In this document: one piece after another, positions 18,697 to 27,898 of the stretch
Numbering within the stretch: position 1 is the stretch's first letter
Layout of the letters: each line of letters starts with the position of its first letter
Source: Prochlorococcus sp. AG-402-N10
Lineage (GTDB): Bacteria; Cyanobacteriota; Cyanobacteriia; PCC-6307; Cyanobiaceae
Length of the DNA stretch: 53,326 nucleotides
Reading direction: 5' to 3'
Assembly: GCA_003216465.1 (NCBI GenBank)
Contig: QCIU01000010.1
Span: 1-53,326 of the forward strand
Translations under genes and position numbers: made by a program
The notes under the pieces: generated by a model
What the model was told of the DNA's origin: nothing
The model's input: only the letters and a program-made list of their open reading frames with translations
Database searches by the model: none

Positions 18697-19929
18697 TTGG
18701 AAAAAGTAAACCTTCAGAATTTTGATTTACTCTCCCCAAAATTCGAAAGGGAAAAAATTCAATTAGGGTTATCAAGAATAAAAAAAGCCCTTGCAGAATT
18801 TAATAATCCCTGCAAAAATGTTCCCGCTATTCAAATTGTTGGAACAAATGGTAAAGGTTCTATCACAGCTTTTATAGAAAATATTCTTTATGAAGAGAAT
18901 AAGAATATTGGGGTAACTACTTCTCCTCACCTTTTAGATATATGTGAAAGAATTAGAGTCAATAAAGTTAACATTAATAAAAGTGAATTTCAAAAGCTAT
19001 TAAAAAAAATAGAAAAAAATCTTTCAAGGTATAAATTATCTCCTTTTGAACAAATTATTTGTTGTGCACTAAAGTTTTTTGATTTAAAAAAAGTAGATTT
19101 ATTAATTCTTGAAGCTGGTTTAGGAGGGCGATTAGACGCAACAACAGCTCATGATTTAAGACCAATAATTGCTATTGGAAATATAGGCTTAGACCATAAA
19201 GATTATTTGGGAGATTCAATTGAAAAAATTGCACAAGAGAAAGTAGCTGTAATTGAAAAAAATGCATTTGTTATTACTTGTAGTCAAAATATTAAAGTTG
19301 AAAAAATAATTAAAAAAAGAGCTAAAAAAGTAGGTGCGAAAATCATATGGAAAGAACCATTATCAAGCAATTATGAACTTGGTTTGAAAGGAAATTTTCA
19401 AAAACAAAACGCAGCTGTAGCAGTTGGAGTAATTGAAGCACTAAATAATTTAGGATTTACCATAAAAGAATGTTCAATCAAAAAAGGACTAAAGAATACA
19501 AAATGGAGCGGACGACTTGAAATAATTAACTGTTTAAATAAAAAAATACTTATAGATTCTGCACATAATTACTCTGCGGCAAAAGCCCTTTCAGAGGAAA
19601 GGAAAACTTGGAATAATAATCAAGCAGGAATATATTGGATTTTAGGAGTCCAGATACAAAAAGATATTGCCTCAATGATAAAAGTTCTTATTAAAAAAAA
19701 TGATCAAATTCTATTAGTTCCAGTTCCTAATCAACCAAGTTGGAGATTAAAAGATCTTTCTAATATTTATGACCTAAATAATATAAATATAACTGAGTTT
19801 GAAAAAGTTGATCTTGCTTTTAACTATTTATTGGAGCTTAAAAAATGGCCAAAGTGTAACCCTGTGATAACTGGTTCAATTTTTTTAGTTGCAGAGTTTA
19901 TTAAATTTGCAAATAATCAAAAAATTTAA
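18697..19929 (+). CDS. folC: Folylpolyglutamate synthase / dihydrofolate synthase
   Basis: FolC adds glutamate to dihydropteroate and to folates in an ATP-dependent Mur-ligase-like reaction. The 410-residue protein has the P-loop VGTNGKGSITAFIENIL near residue 48, SPHLLDICERIRVN, and LILEAGLGGRLDATTAHD. GNIGLDHKDYLGDSIEKIAQEKVAVI is the Mg-binding His/Asp region, and SAHNYSAA is in the C-terminal domain. The start is TTG at 18697, 12 bases after argD, with no nearer ATG. It meets the minus-strand oxidase gene end to end with a 4-base overlap. Confidence 0.94.
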   Translation: MEKVNLQNFDLLSPKFEREKIQLGLSRIKKALAEFNNPCKNVPAIQIVGTNGKGSITAFIENILYEENKNIGVTTSPHLLDICERIRVNKVNINKSEFQKLLKKIEKNLSRYKLSPFEQIICCALKFFDLKKVDLLILEAGLGGRLDATTAHDLRPIIAIGNIGLDHKDYLGDSIEKIAQEKVAVIEKNAFVITCSQNIKVEKIIKKRAKKVGAKIIWKEPLSSNYELGLKGNFQKQNAAVAVGVIEALNNLGFTIKECSIKKGLKNTKWSGRLEIINCLNKKILIDSAHNYSAAKALSEERKTWNNNQAGIYWILGVQIQKDIASMIKVLIKKNDQILLVPVPNQPSWRLKDLSNIYDLNNINITEFEKVDLAFNYLLELKKWPKCNPVITGSIFLVAEFIKFANNQKI

Positions 19930-21281
19930 ATATTTAACTCATCTTTCATTTTCCAACCTTCCAATTTCCCAGGATTTAATAAGCCTTTCGGATCAAATTT
20001 TAATTTTGCTTTTACTTGATCAGAGTCAATCACTCCTAAGCCACCTCCCTCAACAGTTAATACATGTGGATTAAAAATAATTGCTCCAAGTTTCTTACAA
20101 ATATCAATTATTTGATTTAATTGCTCTGAACTATGCCATTTTATAACTGGCAAAGCAGCTAATCTGGGGACTCCTTGTTGAGAAACTGCTTCAATATGCC
20201 AAAGAATATTCTTACCCCATTTTTCTCTCAAAGAATTAATTAATTCGAATTCCTTATCTAAAGGTAAAAGCATTTGTAGGTATGTCCAGTTTTTATCCTT
20301 TGCTCTCATATGAAGGGTTGTATGATTCCAAACAACTTCAGATATTCCATTTGTTAATTTATCTTCTTCTCCAAGAAGAAAAGAATTAACATCATATTTT
20401 TTGCAAATTAATTCGATAGTTTTTATTCCACCGAAAGTTGATTGAAGCAAAATCTTGTGGCAATTAGATTTACCTTTAAACCATATAGGCATATGATCTA
20501 CAATTTCCTTCTCAAGAATTGCGCCAAGTTTTAAGTCAATTGCTGCAATAGAACATGTTTTTAAGATTTCGATTGCCTTATTTAACTTTTCACAGTCAAT
20601 TACTATAGAGTACCACTTACGTTTTATATCAGTAGCAATTAATAATGAAGTAATAATTCCATTAGTTCCATAAGCATGATTTAAAGGTTCTGATTCTTGA
20701 GCATCAAATGTTAGTAATTTAGGCTTTTCATTCATCGTTACAGCATCTAAACCTATAAGATTGCCAGGATCTCTTAAAAATCCCCATCTAATTGATCCAA
20801 TGCCACCTGAGCCGCCTGCAATAAAACCTCCTATAGTTGCAGTTTTCCATGTACTTGGAAGTAACCTTAATTCTCTTCCATATTTTTCTAGTTCTTTATT
20901 TAAATCTCCCATTAAGCATCCAGATTGTACCTTTACGAAACCTGTCTCTGGATAAAATTCTTCTAATTTATTTAAACAATTCATTTGCATAACAATGCCT
21001 TTGAACAAAGGGACAGCTTGTCCATAATTTCCTGTACCTGAACCTCTCAAAGTAAGTGGTATAGAAAATTCCCAACAAATTTCTGCTACTTTCTTTACTG
21101 CATTATGATCCATAGGTCGCACTACCAAATCAGCGATACATCCATCTAGTCTCTTTTCTAGAATTGGAGAATAGTTATAAAAGTCTTTTGAAAGTCTTTT
21201 TAAATCGGAATTCCTTTCAATAATTTCTAAATTATCAACTTTTTTTAGTTTTTCTATTAATTTTGAATTTCTTAGTGCCAT
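19926..21281 (-). CDS. FAD-binding oxidase/dehydrogenase (GlcD-like), substrate unknown
   Basis: The 451-residue protein has a PCMH-type FAD domain (about residues 45-220). LRGSGTGNYGQAVPLF binds the FAD pyrophosphate, VQSGCLMGDLNKEL follows, and TATIGGFIAGGSGGIGSIRWG is typical of glycolate oxidase subunit GlcD and D-lactate dehydrogenase relatives. The C-terminal half ends with FNPHVLTVEGGGLG and LLNPGKLEGW, as in that superfamily. It lacks the iron-sulfur partner subunits of glycolate oxidase nearby. It follows an amidohydrolase gene by 38 bases on the same strand, so the two may act on one compound. The oxidised substrate cannot be deduced. Confidence 0.85.
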   Translation of the reverse strand: MALRNSKLIEKLKKVDNLEIIERNSDLKRLSKDFYNYSPILEKRLDGCIADLVVRPMDHNAVKKVAEICWEFSIPLTLRGSGTGNYGQAVPLFKGIVMQMNCLNKLEEFYPETGFVKVQSGCLMGDLNKELEKYGRELRLLPSTWKTATIGGFIAGGSGGIGSIRWGFLRDPGNLIGLDAVTMNEKPKLLTFDAQESEPLNHAYGTNGIITSLLIATDIKRKWYSIVIDCEKLNKAIEILKTCSIAAIDLKLGAILEKEIVDHMPIWFKGKSNCHKILLQSTFGGIKTIELICKKYDVNSFLLGEEDKLTNGISEVVWNHTTLHMRAKDKNWTYLQMLLPLDKEFELINSLREKWGKNILWHIEAVSQQGVPRLAALPVIKWHSSEQLNQIIDICKKLGAIIFNPHVLTVEGGGLGVIDSDQVKAKLKFDPKGLLNPGKLEGWKMKDELNI

Positions 21282-21319
21282 TAATAGTTAATTTATTGAT
21301 GTAAATATAAAATAATTGA

Positions 21320-22555
21320 TTAGATATACAATTCGCCGTTTACGAAGACTTCTCTTTTTAAATTACTTGAAAAAATATCCGCCCACTTTTCAGCATCTAA
21401 AAGCACGAAATCAAAAGGGCAGCCTTTTTTAAGCAACCCATCCCAATTTAAATTTAATAATCTACTTGGTGATAAAAGGATGGAAGATAAAGTCAATCTT
21501 TCCCATGGATTTAATTGAAGCAAGGGCATTGAGAGAGAGATCAAATAAAAGGGGTCATAATTACCAAATGGATACCAAGGATCTTGAACATTATCGCTAC
21601 CGATAGAAACATCGACTAAAGACTTTTGTAGTTGCTTGATTGGTGCAACTGGTCTATTTAAAGATGTACTTTTATCTTTATGATTTAGCAACCAGAAATT
21701 TGTAAGAGGTAACGCAATCACTTTGATATCATTTTCAGCAATCTTGCTTCCCAGATTAAGTATTTCATGATCATTTAAAGATAAAATATTACTTAAATGA
21801 CTACATGTTATAGGGACTTTGATATTTAATCTATCAATAGTTTCCAATAGAACTTTAATACCTGCTCCCGGCTTAACAGTAGATTCATCTATATGTAGAT
21901 CAATTTCTAATTTATATTTATCTGCAAGCAAAAGCATTTTAGAGATCAAGTTTTTTATTTTTGCTTTATTTCTAAAAGGAGGAACAAGAACTCCACCTAA
22001 AATACCGTTTTCCTTAGAAAAAGTTTTTGCCAATTTCTCTCCATGGTGAGTATCCCAAAATTCCAATGGAGCTAATGCGACATATTGCAATTTTAACTTA
22101 GAAGAATATTTTTTTTGAAGCTTGAAAAGCTCATCCCAAATATTATTATTCTGAGTTTCATAAGTATCAACATGACTCCTAATAGCTCTGTAACCATTTT
22201 TAAGAGCCAGGATTAATGATTTTTCAGCTCTCTCAATAACTTTCCTAGTAGATCTAGTTTTATGCTCTTCTAAATTTAATGATAATGCCTCTTCATAGTT
22301 TGATTTACAATTAGGGAACTCTCCAGCAGTAAAAGATTTATCAATATGTGAATGAGTTTCAACAAATCTTGGGAAAAGAATTTTTTTAGGTTTTTTATTT
22401 TCGATATTTATCGGCTTTAGTTCAGAAACAAACCCTTTTTCCCAAGCAACAAAAACAGATGCAAAACTCTCATTATCTATCTTAAGGTCTTCAGCATTTT
22501 CTATTTCACAAAGGCTTCTAGGTATAAGAACCTCCAATTTGCCAGAGTTGCTCAA
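21320..22555 (-). CDS. Cytosine deaminase-like amidohydrolase, substrate unknown
   Basis: The 411-residue protein belongs to the metal-dependent amidohydrolase superfamily, CodA-like branch. It shows the metal-binding HSHIDKSF, the conserved SHVDTYE, ELDLHIDES (His and Glu), TCSHLSN (His) and SIGSDNVQDPWYPFG, where the Asp is the last metal ligand and QDPW is shared with cytosine deaminases. The start is TTG at 22555. Its role could be deamination of a pyrimidine-like or other cyclic amidine compound. The flavin oxidase gene directly downstream suggests a short catabolic or salvage pathway. I would not call it codA on this evidence. Confidence 0.82.
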   Translation of the reverse strand: MSNSGKLEVLIPRSLCEIENAEDLKIDNESFASVFVAWEKGFVSELKPINIENKKPKKILFPRFVETHSHIDKSFTAGEFPNCKSNYEEALSLNLEEHKTRSTRKVIERAEKSLILALKNGYRAIRSHVDTYETQNNNIWDELFKLQKKYSSKLKLQYVALAPLEFWDTHHGEKLAKTFSKENGILGGVLVPPFRNKAKIKNLISKMLLLADKYKLEIDLHIDESTVKPGAGIKVLLETIDRLNIKVPITCSHLSNILSLNDHEILNLGSKIAENDIKVIALPLTNFWLLNHKDKSTSLNRPVAPIKQLQKSLVDVSIGSDNVQDPWYPFGNYDPFYLISLSMPLLQLNPWERLTLSSILLSPSRLLNLNWDGLLKKGCPFDFVLLDAEKWADIFSSNLKREVFVNGELYI

Positions 22556-22690
22556 AATTTAATTTCCTTTTTACTTTATTTTAAAACATTACTAATACTT
22601 ATTAAGAAATAAGAAAATACTTCAAATTCTTCTAAAAAATGCAAATAAGCATGAAATTTTACACGCAAGTTGTTAAATTTATAAATGTGA

Positions 22691-22764
22691 GGCGGGCGTC
22701 GCCAAGTGGTTAAGGCAGCGGCTTGTGGCGCCGCTATTCGGGGGTTCGAATCCCCTCGCTCGCC
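22691..22764 (+). tRNA. tRNA-His (anticodon GTG)
   Basis: A complete 74-base tRNA. The extra 5' G typical of tRNA-His is encoded at 22691 and pairs with the C at 22764. The acceptor GCGGGCG pairs with CGCTCGC (one G-T). The anticodon stem GCGGC/GCCGC encloses TTGTGGC, giving GTG. CCA is not encoded. A long open frame that runs on into miaB begins inside this tRNA; the part over the tRNA is not protein. Confidence 0.97.
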
Positions 22765-22837
22765 CTTAAATTTTCGGCTCCAAAATTATTTAAATTGTAA
22801 TTTTGAATTAACAACTCCCATCAGAACTTTTAGCAAA

Positions 22838-24232
22838 GTGCTAACAAAACCAATAAAAGAAGAAAAAAAATCTCATAAAGATCCTACTATTGGTAGTTAT
22901 TGGATAACAACTTTTGGTTGCCAAATGAATAAGGCAGATTCAGAAAGAATGGCTGGCACTCTTGAGAAAATGGGATATTCAAGAGCTGTTGACGAATTTA
23001 AAGCAGATTTGGTCTTATATAACACCTGTACGATAAGAGATAGTGCTCAGCAAAAGGTTTACAGTTTTTTAGGAAGGCAAGTCAAAAGAAAGCATAATTC
23101 TCCAAAATTAAAATTAGTTGTAGCTGGTTGCCTTGCCCAACAAGAGGGTGAATCCCTTTTAAGAAGAGTTCCTGAACTTGATTTAATAATGGGGCCTCAA
23201 CACGTTAATAATCTTGAAAATCTTTTAGGCAGAGTAGAGTCAGGGAATCAAGTTATCGCTACTGAAGAAACTTTTATATCTGAAGATATTACTAATGCGA
23301 GAAGAGATAGTTCAATTTGTGGTTGGGTTAATATTATTTATGGATGCAATGAAAGATGCTCTTATTGCGTAGTCCCATCTGTTAGGGGAAAAGAACAATC
23401 AAGATATCCTGATGCAATTAAAAGTGAAATAAAAAATTTAGCTCACAATAATTTTAAAGAAGTAACTCTTCTAGGGCAGAATATTGATGCCTATGGTAGA
23501 GATCTTCCTGGGACTAAACAAGATGGTAGCAAAGAAAATACCCTTACTGATCTTCTTTATTTTGTCCATGATATTGATGGAATTAGAAGAATAAGATTTG
23601 CTACTAGTCATCCAAGATATTTTTCAAAAAGACTTATCAAAGCATGTTATGAATTAGATAAAGTCTGTGAACATTTTCATATCCCATTCCAAAGTGGGAA
23701 TGATGAAATTCTGAGATTAATGGCGAGGGGTTATACGATTGATAAATATAAAAAAATAATTGAAAACATAAGATTATTAATGCCAAATGCATCAATTACT
23801 GCAGATGCAATAGTTGCATTTCCTGGAGAAACAGATCGACAATATCGAGATACTTTAAAACTAATAACTGAAATTGGTTTTGATCAAGTAATGACCGCAG
23901 CTTATTCCCCAAGGCCTAATACACCTGCCGCAATATGGGATAATCAAATTAATGAAGAAGTTAAAAAAGAAAGATTAAAGGAAATTAACGAACTTGTTGA
24001 TAAAACTTCTAGAAAAAGAAATCAGAGATATTTAAATAATATTGAAAGTGTTTTGATAGAGGGTTTGAATCCTAAAAACAACTCACAAATGATGGGCCGG
24101 ACAAGAACAAACAGGCTTACTTTTGTAGAAATCCCAAAAAACATTGAATTTAATTATTCATTTGGAGACGAGCTGAATGTGAGAATAACAGAAGCAAGAT
24201 CTTTTTCTTTAAGTGGTCAAATTTGTAAGTAA
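22838..24232 (+). CDS. miaB: tRNA-2-methylthio-N6-dimethylallyladenosine synthase MiaB
   Basis: MiaB is a radical-SAM enzyme that adds the 2-methylthio group to i6A37 of tRNAs reading UNN codons. From GTG 22838 ([11 protein letters not shown]) the protein has 464 residues. The N-terminal auxiliary cluster cysteines are in [25 protein letters not shown] and [11 protein letters not shown]. The radical-SAM cluster is in [17 protein letters not shown], and the C-terminus carries a TRAM domain. The frame is open further upstream into tRNA-His, but the conserved family sequence starts only after the GTG. The tRNA-His gene lies 73 bases before it. ddl follows after 8 bases, probably in one transcript. 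Confidence 0.95.
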   Translation: MLTKPIKEEKKSHKDPTIGSYWITTFGCQMNKADSERMAGTLEKMGYSRAVDEFKADLVLYNTCTIRDSAQQKVYSFLGRQVKRKHNSPKLKLVVAGCLAQQEGESLLRRVPELDLIMGPQHVNNLENLLGRVESGNQVIATEETFISEDITNARRDSSICGWVNIIYGCNERCSYCVVPSVRGKEQSRYPDAIKSEIKNLAHNNFKEVTLLGQNIDAYGRDLPGTKQDGSKENTLTDLLYFVHDIDGIRRIRFATSHPRYFSKRLIKACYELDKVCEHFHIPFQSGNDEILRLMARGYTIDKYKKIIENIRLLMPNASITADAIVAFPGETDRQYRDTLKLITEIGFDQVMTAAYSPRPNTPAAIWDNQINEEVKKERLKEINELVDKTSRKRNQRYLNNIESVLIEGLNPKNNSQMMGRTRTNRLTFVEIPKNIEFNYSFGDELNVRITEARSFSLSGQICK

Positions 24233-24240
24233 TTTTCTTA

Positions 24241-25308
24241 ATGATAGTGAAAGAAAAAAAATGCATTGGTATAATTTTTGGGGGAAATTCGAATGAACAT
24301 TATGTATCAATATCATCTGCCAAAACAGTTTTTAAAGCACTAATTTCCAAAACAAACAAACAGCGATTTAGGGTAAAGGCTTTTTACATTAACAAGTATG
24401 GAGTATGGTTTGATAACGATCAATCTCTTGATTTATTAAAAGAAAATAGTAGTAATGATATAACTGAAAAATATCAAGAATTAACTAATACTGAAGTTAA
24501 TTTTTTACACAATCTTAAGTTTCAAAGTATTGATATATGGTTCCCTTTACTACATGGATTAAATGGAGAAGATGGGGCAATTCATGGATTATTAAAATTT
24601 ACCCAAAAACCTTTGGTTGGGGGTGGAATTTTAGGTTCTGCTCTTGGAATGGATAAAATATTGATGAAAAAAATATTTTCACAATTAGGAATTCCACAAG
24701 TAAATTATTTATCTATCCAAAATCAAAATCTAAGCGACCATAATGTTAAAAATAATTTATCTATTGAAATTATTCATAAATTAAATTTACCAGTTTTTAT
24801 AAAACCTGCTAATTCAGGTTCTTCACTAGGTATTACTAAGGCAAAGAATAAATCAGAAATAATTCAAGCTTTACAGAAGGCTTGGGAAATAGACTCTAGA
24901 ATTGTAATCGAGGAAGGTTTAGATGTTAGAGAACTTGAATGCGGAATAATTGGAAATATAAAACTTTCTACATCTGAGATTGGAGAGGTTTTATATTCAA
25001 CCGATTGGTACGATTATGACTCAAAATATTCCTTGGATAATAAAATAATTATACCGGCTGAAATAGATTCTCATTTCTCTGAACAAATTAAAGATATTGC
25101 TATACGAAGTTGTAGAGCTTTAAATATATACGGTTTTGCAAGGGTGGATTTTTTTTTAGAAAAGATTTCAAATAATATATTTTTGAACGAAATAAATACA
25201 ATACCTGGTTTTACTAGTAAAAGTATGTTTCCGATGCTCTGGAACGCATCGGGTTTAAATATTGATCAACTTGTGGCTAAACTAATTGATATATCCTTAG
25301 ATTTATAA
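24241..25308 (+). CDS. ddl: D-alanine--D-alanine ligase
   Basis: Ddl joins two D-alanines with ATP, for the peptidoglycan stem peptide. The 355-residue ATP-grasp protein begins with GIIFGGNSNEHYVSISSAK. It has FPLLHGLNGEDGAIHGLL, KPANSGSSLGITKAKN (ATP-binding), and a C-terminal catalytic region with GFARVDFFLEK and LNEINTIPGFTSKSMFP, which supplies the Mg ligands and the Arg/Asn contacts. The gene lies between miaB and a small membrane protein gene that precedes ftsQ and ftsZ. The wall-synthesis and division genes are therefore clustered, as in dcw-like arrangements. Confidence 0.96.
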   Translation: MIVKEKKCIGIIFGGNSNEHYVSISSAKTVFKALISKTNKQRFRVKAFYINKYGVWFDNDQSLDLLKENSSNDITEKYQELTNTEVNFLHNLKFQSIDIWFPLLHGLNGEDGAIHGLLKFTQKPLVGGGILGSALGMDKILMKKIFSQLGIPQVNYLSIQNQNLSDHNVKNNLSIEIIHKLNLPVFIKPANSGSSLGITKAKNKSEIIQALQKAWEIDSRIVIEEGLDVRELECGIIGNIKLSTSEIGEVLYSTDWYDYDSKYSLDNKIIIPAEIDSHFSEQIKDIAIRSCRALNIYGFARVDFFLEKISNNIFLNEINTIPGFTSKSMFPMLWNASGLNIDQLVAKLIDISLDL

Positions 25309-25319
25309 ATTAAAATCAA

Positions 25320-25730
25320 ATGTTGCATGGACTACTTTGGTTACCATTACTTTTAATCTTCGTTTTATTAACTGCTCTTGGTTGGCTAGAAAGAAGAAGA
25401 CAAAATCTTTTTAGGAATTGGGCAAATGGGGCTGAACTTTGTAAGTTAGATAGCTCTTGTGCAGCATTTTTAAAAAATGGTGAATTGAAGTGGAGTGAAT
25501 TTGAAGCTGGAACTTTCGAAGAAAAAGACAGTTTTACAATTAAGAAACTTGAATTAGTAGAATTAATGGCACTTACTTCAGGAGAAGCTCCTTTAACTAA
25601 TGAATCTCAAGGTAAGTGTAGGCTTAGACTTGTTGGTGGTGGGAAAGAGATGGATGTTCCTTTTTCAGACGCAGAGAGAGCTAGAGAATGGATGGATCAA
25701 TTGATGGAAAAGGCCCGTTGTGATTTGTGA
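25320..25730 (+). CDS. Small membrane-anchored protein of unknown function next to ftsQ
   Basis: The 136-residue product has one N-terminal membrane segment (LLWLPLLLIFVLLTALGWL, about residues 4-22), a basic stop-transfer stretch (ERRRQNLFRNW), and a soluble cytoplasmic-side domain of about 110 residues rich in Glu and Lys. I do not recognise a characterised family. The gene starts 11 bases after ddl, and its TGA overlaps the GTG of ftsQ (GTGA at 25727-25730), so it is translated with the division gene. A role in envelope assembly or division is an inference from position only. Confidence 0.85.
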   Translation: MLHGLLWLPLLLIFVLLTALGWLERRRQNLFRNWANGAELCKLDSSCAAFLKNGELKWSEFEAGTFEEKDSFTIKKLELVELMALTSGEAPLTNESQGKCRLRLVGGGKEMDVPFSDAERAREWMDQLMEKARCDL

Positions 25731-26452
25731 AGAATCAACAAAAATTAAAGAATAGAAGATCTATTTTATTAGTCATTATACTACTTTTCACAACTTTCAT
25801 AATATCTAAGACTTTTAAAAGAGTTAATTTCAAAGATATCAGAATAGTTGGTAGTTATTCATTTACTAAAAAGGTTATATTTAATAATTCATTTTTGAAT
25901 TTACCAACTCGATTGATTTTTGTTAACACAAAATATGCTGAGCGAAAATTAAAAAAAAATTTGTCACTTCTAAGAGTCTCAGTTACAAGGCAAATATTTC
26001 CTTTTGGATTAAAAATAATGATAAAAACAAGAACACCTGTAGCTTATGCAGAAAAGATTTCAAACGGGGAAAAGATTGCTGGATTTATTGATGAATATGG
26101 GATTTTCATTGATGAAAAATATTCAGATAAAGAAAGTTTAAAGAATTTATCAATGAAAGTATTTGGATGGAAGGAAAACTTTAGCAATACATTATCAAAA
26201 ATATTGAATTCACAAAAAAATAATGATATTGAATTTAATACTATAAAATTCTCTCCAAATGGCTTTTTGTTATTAGAAGAAAAAAGTCTAAAAACAATCT
26301 TGCTAGGACATAACATGCAAATAATCGATACACAATTACAAATGATTAATGATATTAAGAATCAATTAAAAGAAAATTTTTTGTTAGAGAAAATTGATAT
26401 TATTGACCTTACTAACCCAAAGAACCCAAAAATTAAAGTGTTCAAACCCTAA
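25727..26452 (+). CDS. ftsQ: Cell division protein FtsQ (POTRA domain)
   Basis: FtsQ is a bitopic membrane protein that links early and late divisome parts. The 241-residue product has a short basic cytoplasmic tail, a membrane segment at about residues 13-29 (ILLVIILLFTTFIISKT), and a POTRA-type domain starting with VNFKDIRIVGSYSFTK. It then has RVSVTRQIFPFGLKIMIKTRTPVAY and GFIDEYGIFID, as in FtsQ/DivIB proteins. The start is GTG at 25727, inside the overlap with the previous gene. ftsZ follows after 176 bases containing a hairpin, so ftsZ may have its own promoter. Confidence 0.88.
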   Translation: MKNQQKLKNRRSILLVIILLFTTFIISKTFKRVNFKDIRIVGSYSFTKKVIFNNSFLNLPTRLIFVNTKYAERKLKKNLSLLRVSVTRQIFPFGLKIMIKTRTPVAYAEKISNGEKIAGFIDEYGIFIDEKYSDKESLKNLSMKVFGWKENFSNTLSKILNSQKNNDIEFNTIKFSPNGFLLLEEKSLKTILLGHNMQIIDTQLQMINDIKNQLKENFLLEKIDIIDLTNPKNPKIKVFKP

Positions 26453-26546
26453 TAATTGTAAACAAATTTTATTTAAGTTTTTTTGTTCAGTACAGTGTTC
26501 ATAAGGGATTTGAATATTATTTCAATTTTTAAGAAGTTAATATTTA

Positions 26547-26569
26547 AGGAATTTCATCAAGAAATTCCT
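26547..26569. promoter_or_regulatory. Perfect 9-bp hairpin in the ftsZ leader
   Basis: AGGAATTTC (26547-26555) and GAAATTCCT (26561-26569) form a perfect nine-pair stem with a 5-base loop, 59 bases before the ftsZ ATG. There is no T run after it, so it is not a plain terminator. It could be an RNA structure in the ftsZ 5' untranslated region, or a DNA palindrome bound by a regulator of cell-cycle-timed ftsZ expression. The rest of the gap is AT-rich with no clear box. Confidence 0.45.
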
Positions 26570-26628
26570 ACATATGAGCTTCCTGAGTTCATAATGCACC
26601 CATTACAAGTATTTGATTTTATTTAGAG

Positions 26629-27744
26629 ATGAGCTTCGGAAACAATCCAAACTTTGATCAATCAAAAGACATCCTTCCAAGTCAGAATGCCAAAATCGAA
26701 GTTATTGGCGTTGGAGGTGGCGGAAGTAATGCTGTAAACAGGATGATTGATAGTGATCTTGAAGGCGTTTCATTCAGAGTTCTCAATACTGATGCTCAAG
26801 CATTATTACAGTCTTCTTCAGAAAGAAGAGTCCAACTAGGTCAAAACTTAACAAGAGGGCTAGGAGCAGGAGGTAATCCAAGTATTGGTCAAAAAGCTGC
26901 TGAGGAGTCGAAGGATGAACTTCAACAAGCATTAGAAGGATCTGACTTAGTATTTATTGCAGCAGGTATGGGAGGAGGTACTGGGACTGGAGCAGCTCCA
27001 GTAGTTGCTGAGGTGGCAAAGCAAAGCGGTGCTTTAACTGTTGGGATAGTAACTAAGCCATTTTCGTTTGAAGGAAAAAGAAGAATGCGTCAAGCAGAAG
27101 AAGGGATTGCAAGATTAGCTGAAAACGTTGACACACTTATTGTTATCCCAAATGACCGTTTGAAAGATGTAATTGCAGGAGCCCCACTACAAGAAGCATT
27201 TAGGAATGCAGATGATGTTTTAAGAATGGGCGTTAAAGGTATAAGTGACATAATTACATGCCCTGGATTAGTAAACGTAGATTTTGCAGATGTACGTTCT
27301 GTTATGACTGAGGCTGGTACAGCCTTACTTGGTATTGGTATTGGTTCTGGAAGATCAAGAGCATTAGAAGCTGCCCAAGCAGCAATGAATAGTCCTTTAT
27401 TAGAAGCAGCAAGAATTGATGGAGCTAAAGGATGTGTGATTAATATCACTGGTGGGAAAGATATGACATTGGAAGATATGACTTCAGCTTCAGAAATTAT
27501 TTATGATGTTGTTGATCAAGAGGCAAATATTATTGTAGGTGCTGTTGTAGACGAATCAATGGAAGGGGAGATACAAGTTACGGTTATTGCAACAGGTTTC
27601 GAAACCAATCAACCTTTAAAACAACAAAGAATTAAAAATAGATTGTCAAACCAGTCACTTTACAATATTTCTGACAGTAAAGATACAGGAGCAAATATTC
27701 CGGAGTTTTTAAGATTAAGACAAAACAAAAAAGATATCGAATAA
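26629..27744 (+). CDS. ftsZ: Cell division protein FtsZ
   Basis: FtsZ is the tubulin-like GTPase that forms the division ring. The 371-residue protein shows the N-terminal [15 protein letters not shown], the GTP-binding tubulin signature [15 protein letters not shown], and [13 protein letters not shown]. The T7 loop [12 protein letters not shown] supplies catalytic acidic residues to the next subunit. A short C-terminal tail ends in [12 protein letters not shown], where IPEFLRLR is the conserved peptide bound by partners such as ARC6/Ftn2-type proteins. It starts with ATG at 26629. The SRP RNA gene lies just downstream on the opposite strand. Confidence 0.98.
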   Translation: MSFGNNPNFDQSKDILPSQNAKIEVIGVGGGGSNAVNRMIDSDLEGVSFRVLNTDAQALLQSSSERRVQLGQNLTRGLGAGGNPSIGQKAAEESKDELQQALEGSDLVFIAAGMGGGTGTGAAPVVAEVAKQSGALTVGIVTKPFSFEGKRRMRQAEEGIARLAENVDTLIVIPNDRLKDVIAGAPLQEAFRNADDVLRMGVKGISDIITCPGLVNVDFADVRSVMTEAGTALLGIGIGSGRSRALEAAQAAMNSPLLEAARIDGAKGCVINITGGKDMTLEDMTSASEIIYDVVDQEANIIVGAVVDESMEGEIQVTVIATGFETNQPLKQQRIKNRLSNQSLYNISDSKDTGANIPEFLRLRQNKKDIE

Positions 27745-27759
27745 TCGTTACAATTAAGT

Positions 27760-27853
27760 GACTCGGTTATTTCGCCTGCCTCAAGCATCCCTTATGGCTG
27801 CTACCTTCCGATCCTGACCAGGTTTAGGCGTCAAAACCGCGAAAGGCCGAGTC
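27760..27853 (-). ncRNA. ffs: Signal recognition particle RNA (small bacterial type)
   Basis: The minus strand of 27760-27853 folds as a long hairpin whose ends GACTCGG and CCGAGTC pair. The apical part carries the SRP domain IV signature: GGTCAGG and GGAAGG with AGCAGCC, which form the symmetric loop bound by the M domain of Ffh. About 94 bases fits the short form without an Alu domain. It lies convergent to ftsZ and divergent from panB. Its protein partner Ffh is encoded at the left edge of the window. Confidence 0.93.
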
Positions 27854-27898
27854 TAAGTTATACTAGCAATTTTTGTTAAAAAAAGATACATAGCTCTT

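Noticed and set aside
17422-22764. A genomic island or prophage integrated at one of the tRNA genes
   Set aside because: No integrase, direct repeat or composition shift is visible. The genes around the tRNAs are housekeeping genes.
22706-22837. Upstream extension of the miaB frame through tRNA-His
   Set aside because: It overlaps the tRNA, and the remaining codons show no family similarity. GTG 22838 fits the MiaB N-terminus.
27090-27449. 119-codon minus-strand frame in ftsZ
   Set aside because: ftsZ is unambiguous on the plus strand. The frame on the other strand reflects codon bias only.
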